Part shown: piece after piece, positions 10,177-18,440 of the stretch | Layout: every line of letters starts with the position of its first letter | Position numbering within the stretch: position 1 is the stretch's first letter | DNA from: Microbacterium schleiferi | GTDB lineage: Bacteria; Actinomycetota; Actinomycetes; Actinomycetales; Microbacteriaceae | Length of the DNA stretch: 64,000 nucleotides | Assembly (NCBI RefSeq): GCF_015565955.1 | Contig: NZ_CP064760.1 | Span: forward strand, 1,550,001 to 1,614,000 | Reading direction: 5' to 3' | Program-made: the position numbers and the translations under genes | The notes under the pieces: model-generated | What the model saw: the letters and a program-made list of their open reading frames with translations, nothing else | Told to the model about the DNA's origin: nothing | The model's database searches: none

Positions 10177-11386
10177 GCCTGGGCCCCCTCGTCGTACAGT
10201 TCGAACCACCGCGCAGCAGTATCCATGTCTTTGTCTCCGCGGCCCGAGAGCGAGATCGCGAGCACCGAGTCTGGGCCGAGCTCGCGACCAAGACGCAGGG
10301 CGCCCGCGAGAGCGTGCGCTGACTCGATCGCGGGATGATGCCCTCCGTGCGCGACAGCAAACGCAGCGCTTCCATCGCCTCGGCATCCGTGGCCGGAATA
10401 TAGTGCGCCCGCCCGATGTCAGCGAGCCAGGCGTGCTCGGGGCCGACCCCGGGATAGTCCAGACCGGCCGAGATGGAGTGTGACTCGACGGTCTGGCCGT
10501 CTTCGTCCTGCAGAACGAAGGTCTTCGCCCCGTGCAAGATCCCGGGCGTTCCCCGCTCAATGGATGCTGCGTGTCGGGGCGTGTCTACGCCGTCACCGGC
10601 GGCTTCGACGCCGTAGAGGGCGACACCCTCGTCATCGAGGAACGCGTCGAACATGCCGATGGCGTTCGAGCCACCTCCGACGCACGCGAAGACGGCGTCG
10701 GGCAACCGCCCGATCTCGTCGAGGAGCTGCTCGCGCGCCTCCTCGCCGATGACCTTCTGGAAGTCGCGGACCATCGCGGGGAAGGGGTGCGGGCCGGCGG
10801 CAGTCCCGAAAATGTAGTTCGTGGTCTCAACGCTCGCTACCCAGTCGCGGTAGGCCTCGTTGATGGCATCCTTCAAGGTCCGCGAGCCCGTGGTGACGGG
10901 GATGACCTCGGCGCCGAGCAGCCGCATGCGCGCCACGTTGAGTGCCTGGCGCTGCGTGTCGACCTCTCCCATGTAGACGGTGCACTCGAAGCCGAACAGC
11001 GCGGCCGCCGTGGCTGTCGCGACGCCATGCTGCCCTGCGCCGGTTTCGGCGATGACGCGCGTCTTGCCCAGTCGCTGCGTGAGAAGTGCCTGCCCCAGCA
11101 CATTGTTGATCTTGTGGGAACCGGTGTGGTTCAGGTCTTCCCGTTTGAGGAAGACCCGGCCGGCGCCGGTGTGCTCGGCGAACCGGGGCACCTCGGTGAG
11201 GGCGGACGGCCTCCCCGCATACGAGTTCAGCAGACGGCGGAACTCGGCCTGGAAAGCCGGGTCGACGCGGGCCGCTTCATACTCCGCGGTGAGCTCGTCG
11301 ATCGCGGCGATCAGTGACTCGGGCATGAAACGCCCGCCGAAGTCGCCGAAGAAGGGGCCGCGCTGATCGCGCAGGCTCGTCGTCAT
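10173..11386 (-). pseudogene. trpB: Tryptophan synthase beta chain, frame broken by a 1-base deletion
   Basis: The PLP enzyme joins indole and serine to form tryptophan. The N-terminal three quarters is a textbook TrpB, with PLP lysine 92 in HTGSHKINN and the phosphate-binding GGGSNAIG. After EGIIP the frame is lost: the conserved end ([12 protein letters not shown] to the C-terminus YDEGAQA) continues in another frame and stops at 10173. The defect lies at the plus-strand run GGG at 10332-10334; one more base restores the frame and gives 404 residues. The start overlaps trpC by 4 bp and the end overlaps trpA by 4 bp, so coupling depends on the intact frame. A sequencing error is the likeliest cause. 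Confidence 0.93.
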
Positions 11387-12165
11387 GATCCTGCCTCCAG
11401 AAACGTTGTGAGGGTCGCGACGGGGTCGCCGGTCACCAGCGCCTCGCCGATGAGCACGACATCCGCGCCGGCAGCCCGGTAGTGGGTGACGTCGGCGGGC
11501 GCGAGCACGGCGGACTCGGCGACGGCTATCGCATCCGCGGGGATCGACGCGCGCAGGCGTCCGAACAGGTCGCGGTCAAGCTCGAACGTGGAGAGGTCGC
11601 GTGCATTGACCCCGACCAGTCGGGCACCGATGTCGGCAGCGCGGTGCACCTCGTCCAGCGAGTGCGTTTCGACAAGAGCCGTCATCCCGAGCTCTTCCGT
11701 CAGGTGTAGAAGCCGCGTGATCAGGGGCTGGTCGAGAGCCGCGACGATGAGAAGAACGATGTCGGCGCCGGCTGCTCGGGCCTCGAACACCTGATACTCG
11801 GTGGAGATGAAATCCTTGCGGAGCACCGGAACAGTAACCGTCGCGCGAACTGCCTCGAGGTCGTCCAGGCTGCCTTTGAACCGGCGCTGCTCGGTAAGGA
11901 CCGAGATCGCCGATGCGCCGCCGCGTTCGTAGAGGGCCGCGAGGTGAGCGGGGTCGGGGATCTCGGCGAGGTCACCGCGCGAGGGACTCGCGCGCTTGAC
12001 TTCGGCGATGATCCGCACGCTGTCTGTGGGCGCCAGGGCCGTGAGCGCTGAGAGGGCGGCGGGACGTGCGAGCGCGGCGCGTTCGACATCCGAGAGCGGA
12101 CGCACCGCTTCTCGCGTCCGGGCGTCCTCGAGAGCGCCGGCCGTGAGGTCGGCGAGCATGCTCAA
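11383..12165 (-). CDS. trpC: Indole-3-glycerol phosphate synthase
   Basis: Closes the indole ring from carboxyphenylamino-deoxyribulose phosphate in tryptophan synthesis. The 260-residue TIM barrel shows the signature [15 protein letters not shown] (catalytic lysine), VLRKDFI, LLIVAAL, LVETHS and VGVNARDL. The start at 12165 overlaps the end of the preceding small membrane-protein gene by 4 bp, and its end overlaps trpB by 4 bp. It is a stand-alone TrpC with no fused TrpF. Confidence 0.96.
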   Translation of the reverse strand: MSMLADLTAGALEDARTREAVRPLSDVERAALARPAALSALTALAPTDSVRIIAEVKRASPSRGDLAEIPDPAHLAALYERGGASAISVLTEQRRFKGSLDDLEAVRATVTVPVLRKDFISTEYQVFEARAAGADIVLLIVAALDQPLITRLLHLTEELGMTALVETHSLDEVHRAADIGARLVGVNARDLSTFELDRDLFGRLRASIPADAIAVAESAVLAPADVTHYRAAGADVVLIGEALVTGDPVATLTTFLEAGS

Positions 12166-12392
12166 TGCTCTTTCGCGGTGTACCTGGAGCCACCCACGCC
12201 GTAGCCGACCTTGGCCATGATCCAGCCGACAAGCAGGCCCACCACGACAAGAACGACCGATGCCCAGACGAGCCAGACGATCTCCAGGACGAACGCCACC
12301 GTACCCAGGGCGATGGCAGCGAGCATGATGACGACAGCCGTCCAGGCCGCCGGCGAGTGTCCGTGGCCGGGGTCGCCGATGGGGTTGCTCAT
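12162..12392 (-). CDS. HGxxPAAW-family small membrane protein
   Basis: This 76-residue protein has the family-naming motif HGHSPAAW at residues 10-17, then two adjacent hydrophobic segments (about 18-39 and 41-62) and a short basic tail. In actinobacteria this family sits between trpE and trpC in the trp operon; its function is not known. GGAG lies close upstream of the ATG at 12392. The ATGA overlap with trpC suggests translational coupling. Confidence 0.85.
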   Translation of the reverse strand: MSNPIGDPGHGHSPAAWTAVVIMLAAIALGTVAFVLEIVWLVWASVVLVVVGLLVGWIMAKVGYGVGGSRYTAKEH

Positions 12393-12434
12393 GGATATCC
12401 TCCGGTAGTGCGCGGGCTGTGGTCAGTCTAGCGG

Positions 12435-13022
12435 TCAGGTCGTGGGGTCCCCACCACGCGAGAGGTCATCCCACGAGTCGATTGCATCGAGCGGTTCGTT
12501 GCTACGGACTCGCGCCGCCCTCTCCGCCTGGTAGCGCTTGCCGCCGTCGGGCCACAGGCGCGCCGTGACGACGACCCAGAGGCCGCTGGCGGCGAGAACG
12601 ACGGCTGCAAGGAGCGTGATCACGGGCCAGGGGGTCGTCGTGATGCTCGCGACGAGCGCAGAGACCGCACCGTCGCCACGGATGCCGGTCACGGCGGCGA
12701 CCTCGGCCACGACGGCGCGGACCGGTGCGCCAAACGCGATGGGGGCCGTCAGGACGGCGAGCGTGATGCCGAGCGCCGCACCGAGCACACCGAACACGGG
12801 TCGAAGGATACGGCCCACGATCGAGACAGCGGCACCCAGAGCGAGTGCGGTCAGGCTCAGGGGCGCGAGCAGCACGACCGCGGATGCGCCCGGCACCGCA
12901 AGCGGCTCGGCCGCGCCGTCGGTGAGCGACACGAGCAGCCATGTCTGTGTCGAGGCGATCAGACCAGTCGCGCCCGCCACGAGGAACGCTACGACACTGA
13001 TGAGTCGAGCGCGCGCGATCAT
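12435..13022 (-). CDS. Trp biosynthesis-associated membrane protein
   Basis: This 195-residue protein has four predicted membrane segments (about 8-25, 44-64, 73-95 and 130-152) and a charged cytoplasmic tail, matching the Trp_oprn_chp family found in actinobacterial trp operons. No biochemical role is established. The start ATG at 13022 overlaps the hisI stop as ATGA. In relatives trpE lies between hisI and this gene; here they abut directly, so the operon appears to have lost trpE cleanly. Confidence 0.85.
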   Translation of the reverse strand: MIARARLISVVAFLVAGATGLIASTQTWLLVSLTDGAAEPLAVPGASAVVLLAPLSLTALALGAAVSIVGRILRPVFGVLGAALGITLAVLTAPIAFGAPVRAVVAEVAAVTGIRGDGAVSALVASITTTPWPVITLLAAVVLAASGLWVVVTARLWPDGGKRYQAERAARVRSNEPLDAIDSWDDLSRGGDPTT

Positions 13023-13378
13023 GTGGCCCCGTCGCCGACGTTCGGGTGCAGGTCGGTCGTGTCGAAGCAGCTTCGCGTTCCCGTGTGGCACGCGGCGCCG
13101 ACCTGCTCCACCTCGATCAACAGGGCGTCGCCGTCGCAGTCGAGCTTCGCGCCGCGGACATACTGGACGTGGCCGGACGTGTCGCCCTTGCGCCAGTACT
13201 CCTGTCGAGAACGCGACCAGAAGGTCACGCGACCCGTCGTGAGCGTGCGCCGCAGTGCTTCGGCGTCCATCCAGCCGAGCATCAGCACTTCGCCGGTATC
13301 CCACTGCTGGATGATGGCGGGGGCCAGCCCGTCCGCCGTGAAAGCGACGGATGCGATCCGGTCGTCGAGCTCGCTCAT
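13019..13378 (-). CDS. hisI: Phosphoribosyl-AMP cyclohydrolase
   Basis: Opens the adenine ring of phosphoribosyl-AMP in the third step of histidine synthesis. The 119-residue cytosolic enzyme has the metal-binding DCDGDALL and the zinc ligands in [12 protein letters not shown]. The pyrophosphohydrolase activity is encoded separately by hisE, as usual in actinobacteria. It overlaps hisF and the next membrane-protein gene by 4 bp each, so all three are coupled. Confidence 0.96.
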   Translation of the reverse strand: MSELDDRIASVAFTADGLAPAIIQQWDTGEVLMLGWMDAEALRRTLTTGRVTFWSRSRQEYWRKGDTSGHVQYVRGAKLDCDGDALLIEVEQVGAACHTGTRSCFDTTDLHPNVGDGAT

Positions 13379-14139
13379 GCCCGCACCTCCACGCCTTCCG
13401 CAGCCAGCGCGGACTTCACCTCGCCGACGGTCAACTGGCCGGTGTGAAAAACACTCGCCGCGAGAACCGCGTCAGCGCCCGCGTGCACGGCCGGCGGGAA
13501 ATGCTCGACGGACCCCGCGCCGCCGGAGGCGATCACCGGTACTGAAGAAACCTCGCGCATGAGAGAGACGAGCTCGAGGTCGAAGCCCTCGCGGGTGCCG
13601 TCGGCGTCGATGGAGTTCACCAGCAACTCTCCCGCTCCCCGCTCGATCGCCTCACGGGCCCAGGCCAGAGCATCCAGCGTCGTCTCGGTGCGACCGCCGT
13701 GGGTGGTGACGACAAAACCCGACTCGACGGCAGTCGAGCGTTTTACATCGAGTGAGAGGACGAGCACCTGAGCTCCGAAGCGGTCGGCGATCTCGTCGAC
13801 CAGGCCTGGCCGGGCAATGGCAGCGGAGTTCACGCCGACTTTGTCGGCTCCCACACTCAGGAGGCGTGCCACATCCTCGGCTGACCGGACCCCTCCCCCG
13901 ACGGTGAGCGGGATGAAGACCTCTTCGGCAGTCCGCTGGACGACGTCGTAGGTGGTCGCGCGCTCATCGACCGTTGCGGTGACGTCGAGGAAGGTGATCT
14001 CGTCAGCACCCTGACGGAAGTAAGCCGCGGCCAGTTCGACGGGATCGCCCATGTCGCGGAGGTTGACAAAGTTGACGCCCTTCACCACGCGCCCGGCGGC
14101 GACGTCGAGGCACGGGATGATGCGCGTCGCGACGGTCAT
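13375..14139 (-). CDS. hisF: Imidazole glycerol phosphate synthase cyclase subunit
   Basis: The TIM-barrel partner of HisH uses ammonia to convert PRFAR to imidazole glycerol phosphate and AICAR. The product is 254 residues. The first catalytic aspartate lies in [15 protein letters not shown], the second in the LSLDVKR strand, and the phosphate loops are [10 protein letters not shown] and [10 protein letters not shown]. HisH is not encoded in the window. The ATG at 14139 directly abuts the hisG stop. Confidence 0.96.
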   Translation of the reverse strand: MTVATRIIPCLDVAAGRVVKGVNFVNLRDMGDPVELAAAYFRQGADEITFLDVTATVDERATTYDVVQRTAEEVFIPLTVGGGVRSAEDVARLLSVGADKVGVNSAAIARPGLVDEIADRFGAQVLVLSLDVKRSTAVESGFVVTTHGGRTETTLDALAWAREAIERGAGELLVNSIDADGTREGFDLELVSLMREVSSVPVIASGGAGSVEHFPPAVHAGADAVLAASVFHTGQLTVGEVKSALAAEGVEVRA

Positions 14140-14979
14140 CTAGAGCCTCGCCGCGTGGATCTCGGTGACGAGGATGGCGCGGGCACCGATCGCGTAGAGA
14201 GAATCCATCACCTGGTTGACGCCCTTGCGAGGGCTCATGACGCGCACCGCCACCCACGAGGGGTCTCGCAGCGGAGAGATGGTCGGCGACTCGATGCCGG
14301 GAGCGATCTGGACCGCCCGATCGACCAGGTCGGCTGGAAGGTCGTAGTCGATCAGCACGTACTGGCGGGCCACCATCACACCGCGCAGGCGACGCAGGAG
14401 CGTCTCGGTGCCCTCGACCTCGCGCGGTCCCCCGATGAGGACGGCCTCGGACTCCAGGAGGATGGGTCCGAAGATCTCCAGCCCCGCCTGCTTGAGGGTC
14501 GTTCCGGTGGACACGACGTCGGCGACGGCATCCGCGACCCCGAGCCGCACGGCAGACTCCACAGCACCGTCGAGGGGAACGAGGTCGACGGCGATACCCC
14601 GCTCATCGAGGAACGAGTCCACGAGGCCCGGGTAGGCAGTTGCCACCCGCATTCCCTCGAGGTCGGCCAGATCCGTGAAACGTCCCGGAGGCCCCGCGAA
14701 GCGGAAGGTGGAGTCGGCGAAGCCCAGGGATTCCACCTCGCGTGCCGGCATGCGGGCGTCAAGGAGCAGGTCGCGGCCGGTGATGCCGACATCCAGCGCC
14801 CCCGAGCCGACGTAGGTGGCGATATCGCGCGGGCGCAGGTAGAAGAACTCGACCTCGTTCGCCGGGTCGATGACGTGGAGGTCTTTGGGATCACGACGTC
14901 CGGTGTAGCCGGCCTCGGTGAGCATGGCGGCGGAGGTCTCGGCCAGCGAGCCCTTGTTGGGCACGGCAATTCTCAGCAT
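14140..14979 (-). CDS. hisG: ATP phosphoribosyltransferase (long form)
   Basis: Catalyses the first, feedback-controlled step of histidine synthesis from ATP and PRPP. At 279 residues it is the long form with a C-terminal regulatory domain, which lets histidine inhibit the enzyme without HisZ. Visible elements are [14 protein letters not shown] at the N-terminus, [10 protein letters not shown], the PRPP-binding [14 protein letters not shown], and a C-terminal segment ending [16 protein letters not shown]. It is preceded by hisE and followed with no gap by hisF. Confidence 0.96.
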   Translation of the reverse strand: MLRIAVPNKGSLAETSAAMLTEAGYTGRRDPKDLHVIDPANEVEFFYLRPRDIATYVGSGALDVGITGRDLLLDARMPAREVESLGFADSTFRFAGPPGRFTDLADLEGMRVATAYPGLVDSFLDERGIAVDLVPLDGAVESAVRLGVADAVADVVSTGTTLKQAGLEIFGPILLESEAVLIGGPREVEGTETLLRRLRGVMVARQYVLIDYDLPADLVDRAVQIAPGIESPTISPLRDPSWVAVRVMSPRKGVNQVMDSLYAIGARAILVTEIHAARL

Positions 14980-15016
14980 GGGGGTCTTTCGGGTCGAAGC
15001 GGGAGGGGCGACGGGT

Positions 15017-15280
15017 TCAGAGATGTCGGTACACGTCCTCGAGCGAAAGACCCTTTGCCAGCATCAGCACCTGGAGGTGGTAGAGCAACTGCGAGATCTC
15101 CTCCGCTGCTGCCTCGTCCGATTCGTACTCGGCGGCCATCCAGACCTCGGCTGCCTCTTCGACGATCTTCTTGCCGATCGTGTGGACGCCTGCGTCGAGC
15201 TCGGCGACGGTACCCGACCCCTCGGGACGGGTCTGCGCCTTCACCGTCAACTCGGCGAACAACTCCTCGAACGACTTCAC
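15017..15280 (-). CDS. hisE: Phosphoribosyl-ATP pyrophosphatase
   Basis: Removes pyrophosphate from phosphoribosyl-ATP in the second step of histidine synthesis. The all-helical 87-residue protein carries the MazG-like motif [17 protein letters not shown] and ends EDVYRHL. I chose the GTG at 15280 because the family begins at [10 protein letters not shown]; sequence further upstream in the same frame belongs to rpe read out of frame. No clear Shine-Dalgarno precedes this GTG, so the exact start is less certain than the gene. Confidence 0.92.
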   Translation of the reverse strand: MKSFEELFAELTVKAQTRPEGSGTVAELDAGVHTIGKKIVEEAAEVWMAAEYESDEAAAEEISQLLYHLQVLMLAKGLSLEDVYRHL

Positions 15281-15314
15281 CTTGCCAGGGTAGCGAATCG
15301 CGCGGGCTGGTCGG

Positions 15315-16010
15315 TCAGTGCCGATGCGCGTGAGCGCCGAGGGAGCGCAGGCTCGAGATCGCGGAATCCGGGTTCTCGGCGCCGAAGACTGCCGACCCGG
15401 CCACGAACGTGTCGGCCCCGGCCGCAGCGGCCTGCGCGATCGTCGACGCGGAGATTCCGCCGTCGACCTGGAGCCACACCGAGGAACCGCGGCGATGGCA
15501 TTCGTCGGCAAGCGCCCGGAGTTTGGGCATCATGTCAGCCATGAAGGACTGGCCGCCGAAGCCCGGTTCTACGGTCATCACCAGGATCTGGTCGAACTCG
15601 TCGATGATCTCGAAGAGCGGCTCGACCGGTGTCCCGGGCTTGAGCGCGATGCCGGCGCGGGAGCCGATCGATCGCAGCCTCCGAGCGAGGGCGACGGGTT
15701 CCGTCGTGGCCTCGGTATGAAACGTCACGGATGCTGCGCCGATCTCGGCGTAGCCGGGAGCCCACCGGTCAACATCGTCGATCATGAGGTGCACATCCAG
15801 CGGCACCGGAGAGGTCGCGTGGATCCGCTCGACCATCTGGGGTCCGAACGTGAGATTCGGAACGAAGTGGTTGTCCATGACGTCGACGTGCACGAAGTCC
15901 GCTGCTGCGATGCGCTGCAGCTCTGCCTGCATGTTGACGAAGTCTGCCGCGAGGATGCTGGGATTGATCCGCACCTCGTGGTCGTGCGCTGCGGCGTCGG
16001 GGGAACTCAC
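15315..16010 (-). CDS. rpe: Ribulose-phosphate 3-epimerase
   Basis: Interconverts ribulose-5-phosphate and xylulose-5-phosphate in the pentose phosphate pathway. The 231-residue TIM barrel shows NPSILAADF, the metal-binding [30 protein letters not shown] and the phosphate loop VDGGIS. The GTG at 16010 is 26 nt past the rsmB stop; a GTG ten codons later (before RINPS) is an alternative start. A 3-codon ATG frame just upstream ends in TGA overlapping the chosen GTG. Confidence 0.95.
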   Translation of the reverse strand: MSSPDAAAHDHEVRINPSILAADFVNMQAELQRIAAADFVHVDVMDNHFVPNLTFGPQMVERIHATSPVPLDVHLMIDDVDRWAPGYAEIGAASVTFHTEATTEPVALARRLRSIGSRAGIALKPGTPVEPLFEIIDEFDQILVMTVEPGFGGQSFMADMMPKLRALADECHRRGSSVWLQVDGGISASTIAQAAAAGADTFVAGSAVFGAENPDSAISSLRSLGAHAHRH

Positions 16011-16035
16011 TCGTCCATTATGGCGAGCGTGTCGG

Positions 16036-17418
16036 TCACTGCGCGCGCTGCAGGAGCGTGATCGACATCGCGTCCGTCCCGTGGCGGTGGGGCCAGAGCT
16101 GGGCGCGGCCCGCGCCGCTGTTCGGTGTCGCCAGATCGAGCGGAGCGCGTGACACCCGACGCAGCACGTCTCGTGCATCAAGCTCACGCAGTCCGTTGCC
16201 GTAGTGGTCAGTGACCTCGGCCGCGACATCCCGCGTCTCGACGAGGTGCGGTGAGCAGGTTACGTACGCGACGACACCGCCGGGTCGCAGGCCGGCTACC
16301 GCGGCCGAGAGCAACTCGCGCTGGAGTTGTGCGAGCGGAGCGACATCCTGCGGGCTCTTGCGCCATCGCGACTCGGGGCGGCGGCGCAGCGCGCCGAGGC
16401 CCGTGCAGGGCGCGTCCACGAGGATCCGGTCGTACGCGGCAGCTCCCGCCCTTTCGCGTCCGTCCTGCTCAGAGACGGGAACCTCGAACGGAATCGGCTC
16501 GAGGGAGCGGCGCACCAACCCCGCTCGGGTCGGCGACACCTCATTGGCCTCGAGCTCGACAGCGGTCCCCGCCTCTCGTGCCTGGAACACGCGGGCAGCA
16601 AGCAGCGCTGTCTTTCCGCCGGGCGCGGCACACAGATCTAGCCAGCGCTCCCCGGAGCGGACGGGCGCGACCTCTGACAGGGCGAGCGCGGCAAGCTGCG
16701 AGCCCTCGTCCTGCACACGCAGGGCACCGTGTGAGGCGGCGACGAGTCGTCCGGGATCACCGGCGGGCGCCCGGAACCCATAGGGCGAGAAGGATGTCTG
16801 ATCCGACTCCTCGGGGATCGTCGCAAGTCCGGGAAGTGCCGTCATCGTCACGCGCGGCGGGTCATTGTCGGCGGCGAGAAGGTCGGCGAGTTCGCTCGCG
16901 CGTCCCTCGTCATCGAGCGCCCGCCGCAGAGCGCGGATCACCCACACCGGGTGCGACGTACGAACCGACAGCCGTTCGTCATCGGAGCGCGCGGCTTCTT
17001 CGGCACGTGAGACCCAGGTGGCCGGGTCCGCTGTGCCGATGGTGCGCAAGACGGCGTTGACGAAACCGACAGCTCGCTCCCCCACGCTGTCCCGCGTCAG
17101 GGCGACGGACTCATTGACCGCCGCGTGCGGGGGGACCCGTGTCGCCAGGAGCTGGTGCACGCCGAGGCGCAGGATGTCGCGCACGGGTGGGTCGAGCGTG
17201 TCGGCCGGGCGCTTCGCCGCGACGCCGATCACGGCATCCCAGGTTCCCTGCTGCCGGAGCGTTCCGTAGGTGAGTTCGGTCGCGAGCGCCGCATCCCCGG
17301 GGCTGAGCCGCGCCCGCGCAATGGCTGTCGGGAGGACGAGGTTCGCGTAGGCGTCGGCGTCGTGGACAGCGCGCAACGTCTCGTACGCGACGCGCCTGGC
17401 AGAGATCGCCCCGCTCAT
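16036..17418 (-). CDS. rsmB: 16S rRNA (cytosine967-C5)-methyltransferase RsmB
   Basis: Methylates a cytosine of 16S rRNA using S-adenosylmethionine. The product is 460 residues: an N-terminal NusB-like RNA-binding domain (about 1-150) followed by a Rossmann methyltransferase domain. SAM motif I is LDLCAAPGGKTALL. The motif IV cysteine lies in VDAPCTGLG, and the motif VI catalytic cysteine in YVTCSPH (about residue 388). It overlaps fmt by 4 bp. The fmt-rsmB pair is conserved in most bacteria. Confidence 0.95.
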   Translation of the reverse strand: MSGAISARRVAYETLRAVHDADAYANLVLPTAIARARLSPGDAALATELTYGTLRQQGTWDAVIGVAAKRPADTLDPPVRDILRLGVHQLLATRVPPHAAVNESVALTRDSVGERAVGFVNAVLRTIGTADPATWVSRAEEAARSDDERLSVRTSHPVWVIRALRRALDDEGRASELADLLAADNDPPRVTMTALPGLATIPEESDQTSFSPYGFRAPAGDPGRLVAASHGALRVQDEGSQLAALALSEVAPVRSGERWLDLCAAPGGKTALLAARVFQAREAGTAVELEANEVSPTRAGLVRRSLEPIPFEVPVSEQDGRERAGAAAYDRILVDAPCTGLGALRRRPESRWRKSPQDVAPLAQLQRELLSAAVAGLRPGGVVAYVTCSPHLVETRDVAAEVTDHYGNGLRELDARDVLRRVSRAPLDLATPNSGAGRAQLWPHRHGTDAMSITLLQRAQ

Positions 17419-18383
17419 GCCGTCACCTCAGGCTTGCGGGGCGCCGGTCCCGAGTCCCCGCCGGTGTCGAGCTGGAGCTCGGTCAGGTGCGTGCCGCGCC
17501 ACCAGTCCCCGGCATCCATCGCGGGCTTTCCCGCAGGCTGGACCCGGCGCAATCCGATCGGGCCGGTGCCGGTGCCGACGATGACCTGCTTGCCGTGGGC
17601 CATGACCAACCCGGGGCGGGTGCGCGGAGCATCGATCGGGGCAGGACCGGCAGCGAGGATCTTCAGTCGCGCCCCGCCCGTCGTTGCGAAAGCTCCGGGT
17701 TCGGGAGTGACACCAAGGATGCGGGAGAGCACCCGGTCACGTGGTTGCCCCCAGTCCAGACGACCGTCCTCGATCGACAGCTTCGGGGCGTAGGTCGCCT
17801 CACCCTGTTGTGGGCGGGGCTTCGCGGTTCCCGTCGCGATGGCGTGGACCACAGCGGTGAGGAGTGTGGCACCGGCAGCGGCGAGCGTCGTGAGCAGCTC
17901 ACCGGCGGTTGATTCGGTGGGCCGGGGAAGGCGAACCTCCCCGTAGACGTCGCCCTCGTCGAGTCCCGGCGTGAGCTGGAAGACATCGGCTCCCACCTCG
18001 CTGTCGCCGGCAATGATGGCGTGCTGCACCGGCGCGGCACCACGCCAGCGTGGCAGCAGCGAGAAGTGCAGGTTGATCCAGCCGAGCCGCGGCGTCGAGA
18101 GCAGGGGCTCCCGGACCAGCCCGCCGTACGCGACGATCACCCCGAGATCCGGGTGCGTCTCGCGCACCGCCTCACGGGCGTCGTCGGCGAGGCGGACAGC
18201 GCGGTGCACGGGGAGGTTGAGCGCGTCAGCCGCGGCAGCGACGGGAGAGGGCGTCAGGATACGTCGGCGTCCCAGGGGCGCATCCGGGCGGGTGATCACG
18301 AGAGCTACCTCGTGACCGGCATCCACGAGAGCGTGCAGCGAGGGCACGGCAGCGTCGGGGGTTCCGGCGAACACAATTCTCAT
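17415..18383 (-). CDS. fmt: Methionyl-tRNA formyltransferase
   Basis: Formylates initiator methionyl-tRNA with 10-formyltetrahydrofolate. The 322-residue protein begins MRIVFAGTPDAAVPSL and contains the catalytic signature HFSLLPRWRGAAPVQHAI and an N-formyl-transfer domain followed by a C-terminal tRNA-binding domain. The ATG at 18383 is the last of three identical-looking initiation modules: a 20-bp unit with GGAGG and ATG is repeated three times upstream, so fmt translation is probably coupled to priA through two mini-ORFs. Confidence 0.96.
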   Translation of the reverse strand: MRIVFAGTPDAAVPSLHALVDAGHEVALVITRPDAPLGRRRILTPSPVAAAADALNLPVHRAVRLADDAREAVRETHPDLGVIVAYGGLVREPLLSTPRLGWINLHFSLLPRWRGAAPVQHAIIAGDSEVGADVFQLTPGLDEGDVYGEVRLPRPTESTAGELLTTLAAAGATLLTAVVHAIATGTAKPRPQQGEATYAPKLSIEDGRLDWGQPRDRVLSRILGVTPEPGAFATTGGARLKILAAGPAPIDAPRTRPGLVMAHGKQVIVGTGTGPIGLRRVQPAGKPAMDAGDWWRGTHLTELQLDTGGDSGPAPRKPEVTA

Positions 18384-18403
18384 GGCTGTTCCTCCAGGCT
18401 CAT
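18380..18403 (-). CDS. Candidate mini-ORF 2 (MSLEEQP)
   Basis: This second seven-codon frame starts at 18403, overlapping mini-ORF 1 in ATGA, and its TGA overlaps the fmt ATG in ATGA. A CTGGAGG Shine-Dalgarno lies 7 nt upstream of its ATG. It is the second step of the chain priA - mini-ORF 1 - mini-ORF 2 - fmt. Confidence 0.35.
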   Translation of the reverse strand: MSLEEQP

Positions 18404-18440
18404 GGCTGTGCCTCCAGGCTCATGGCTGTATCTCCAGGGT
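18381..18440 (-). repeat. Three 20-bp tandem repeats, each with a Shine-Dalgarno and ATG
   Basis: Units 18381-18400, 18401-18420 and 18421-18440 read, on the minus strand, CTGGAGGAACAGCCATGAG-like sequence, with three differences in the priA-proximal unit. The unit nearest priA encodes the priA C-terminus LEIQP and stop. Each unit supplies a GGAG(G) and an ATG whose A-T-G overlaps the preceding stop as ATGA. Confidence 0.93.
18400..18423 (-). CDS. Candidate mini-ORF 1 (MSLEAQP)
   Basis: This seven-codon frame starts with ATG at 18423, which overlaps the priA stop as ATGA, and ends with TGA that overlaps the next ATG. GGAG lies upstream within the priA 3' end. It arises directly from the 20-bp tandem repeat. 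The peptide itself is unlikely to matter; the frame could act as a relay for translational coupling. Translation is inferred, not shown. Confidence 0.35.
   Translation of the reverse strand: MSLEAQP

Noticed and set aside
16010..16020. Tiny ATG frame (ATG GAC GAG TGA) before rpe as a leader peptide
   Set aside because: It has only three codons and no clear ribosome binding site, so chance is the better explanation.
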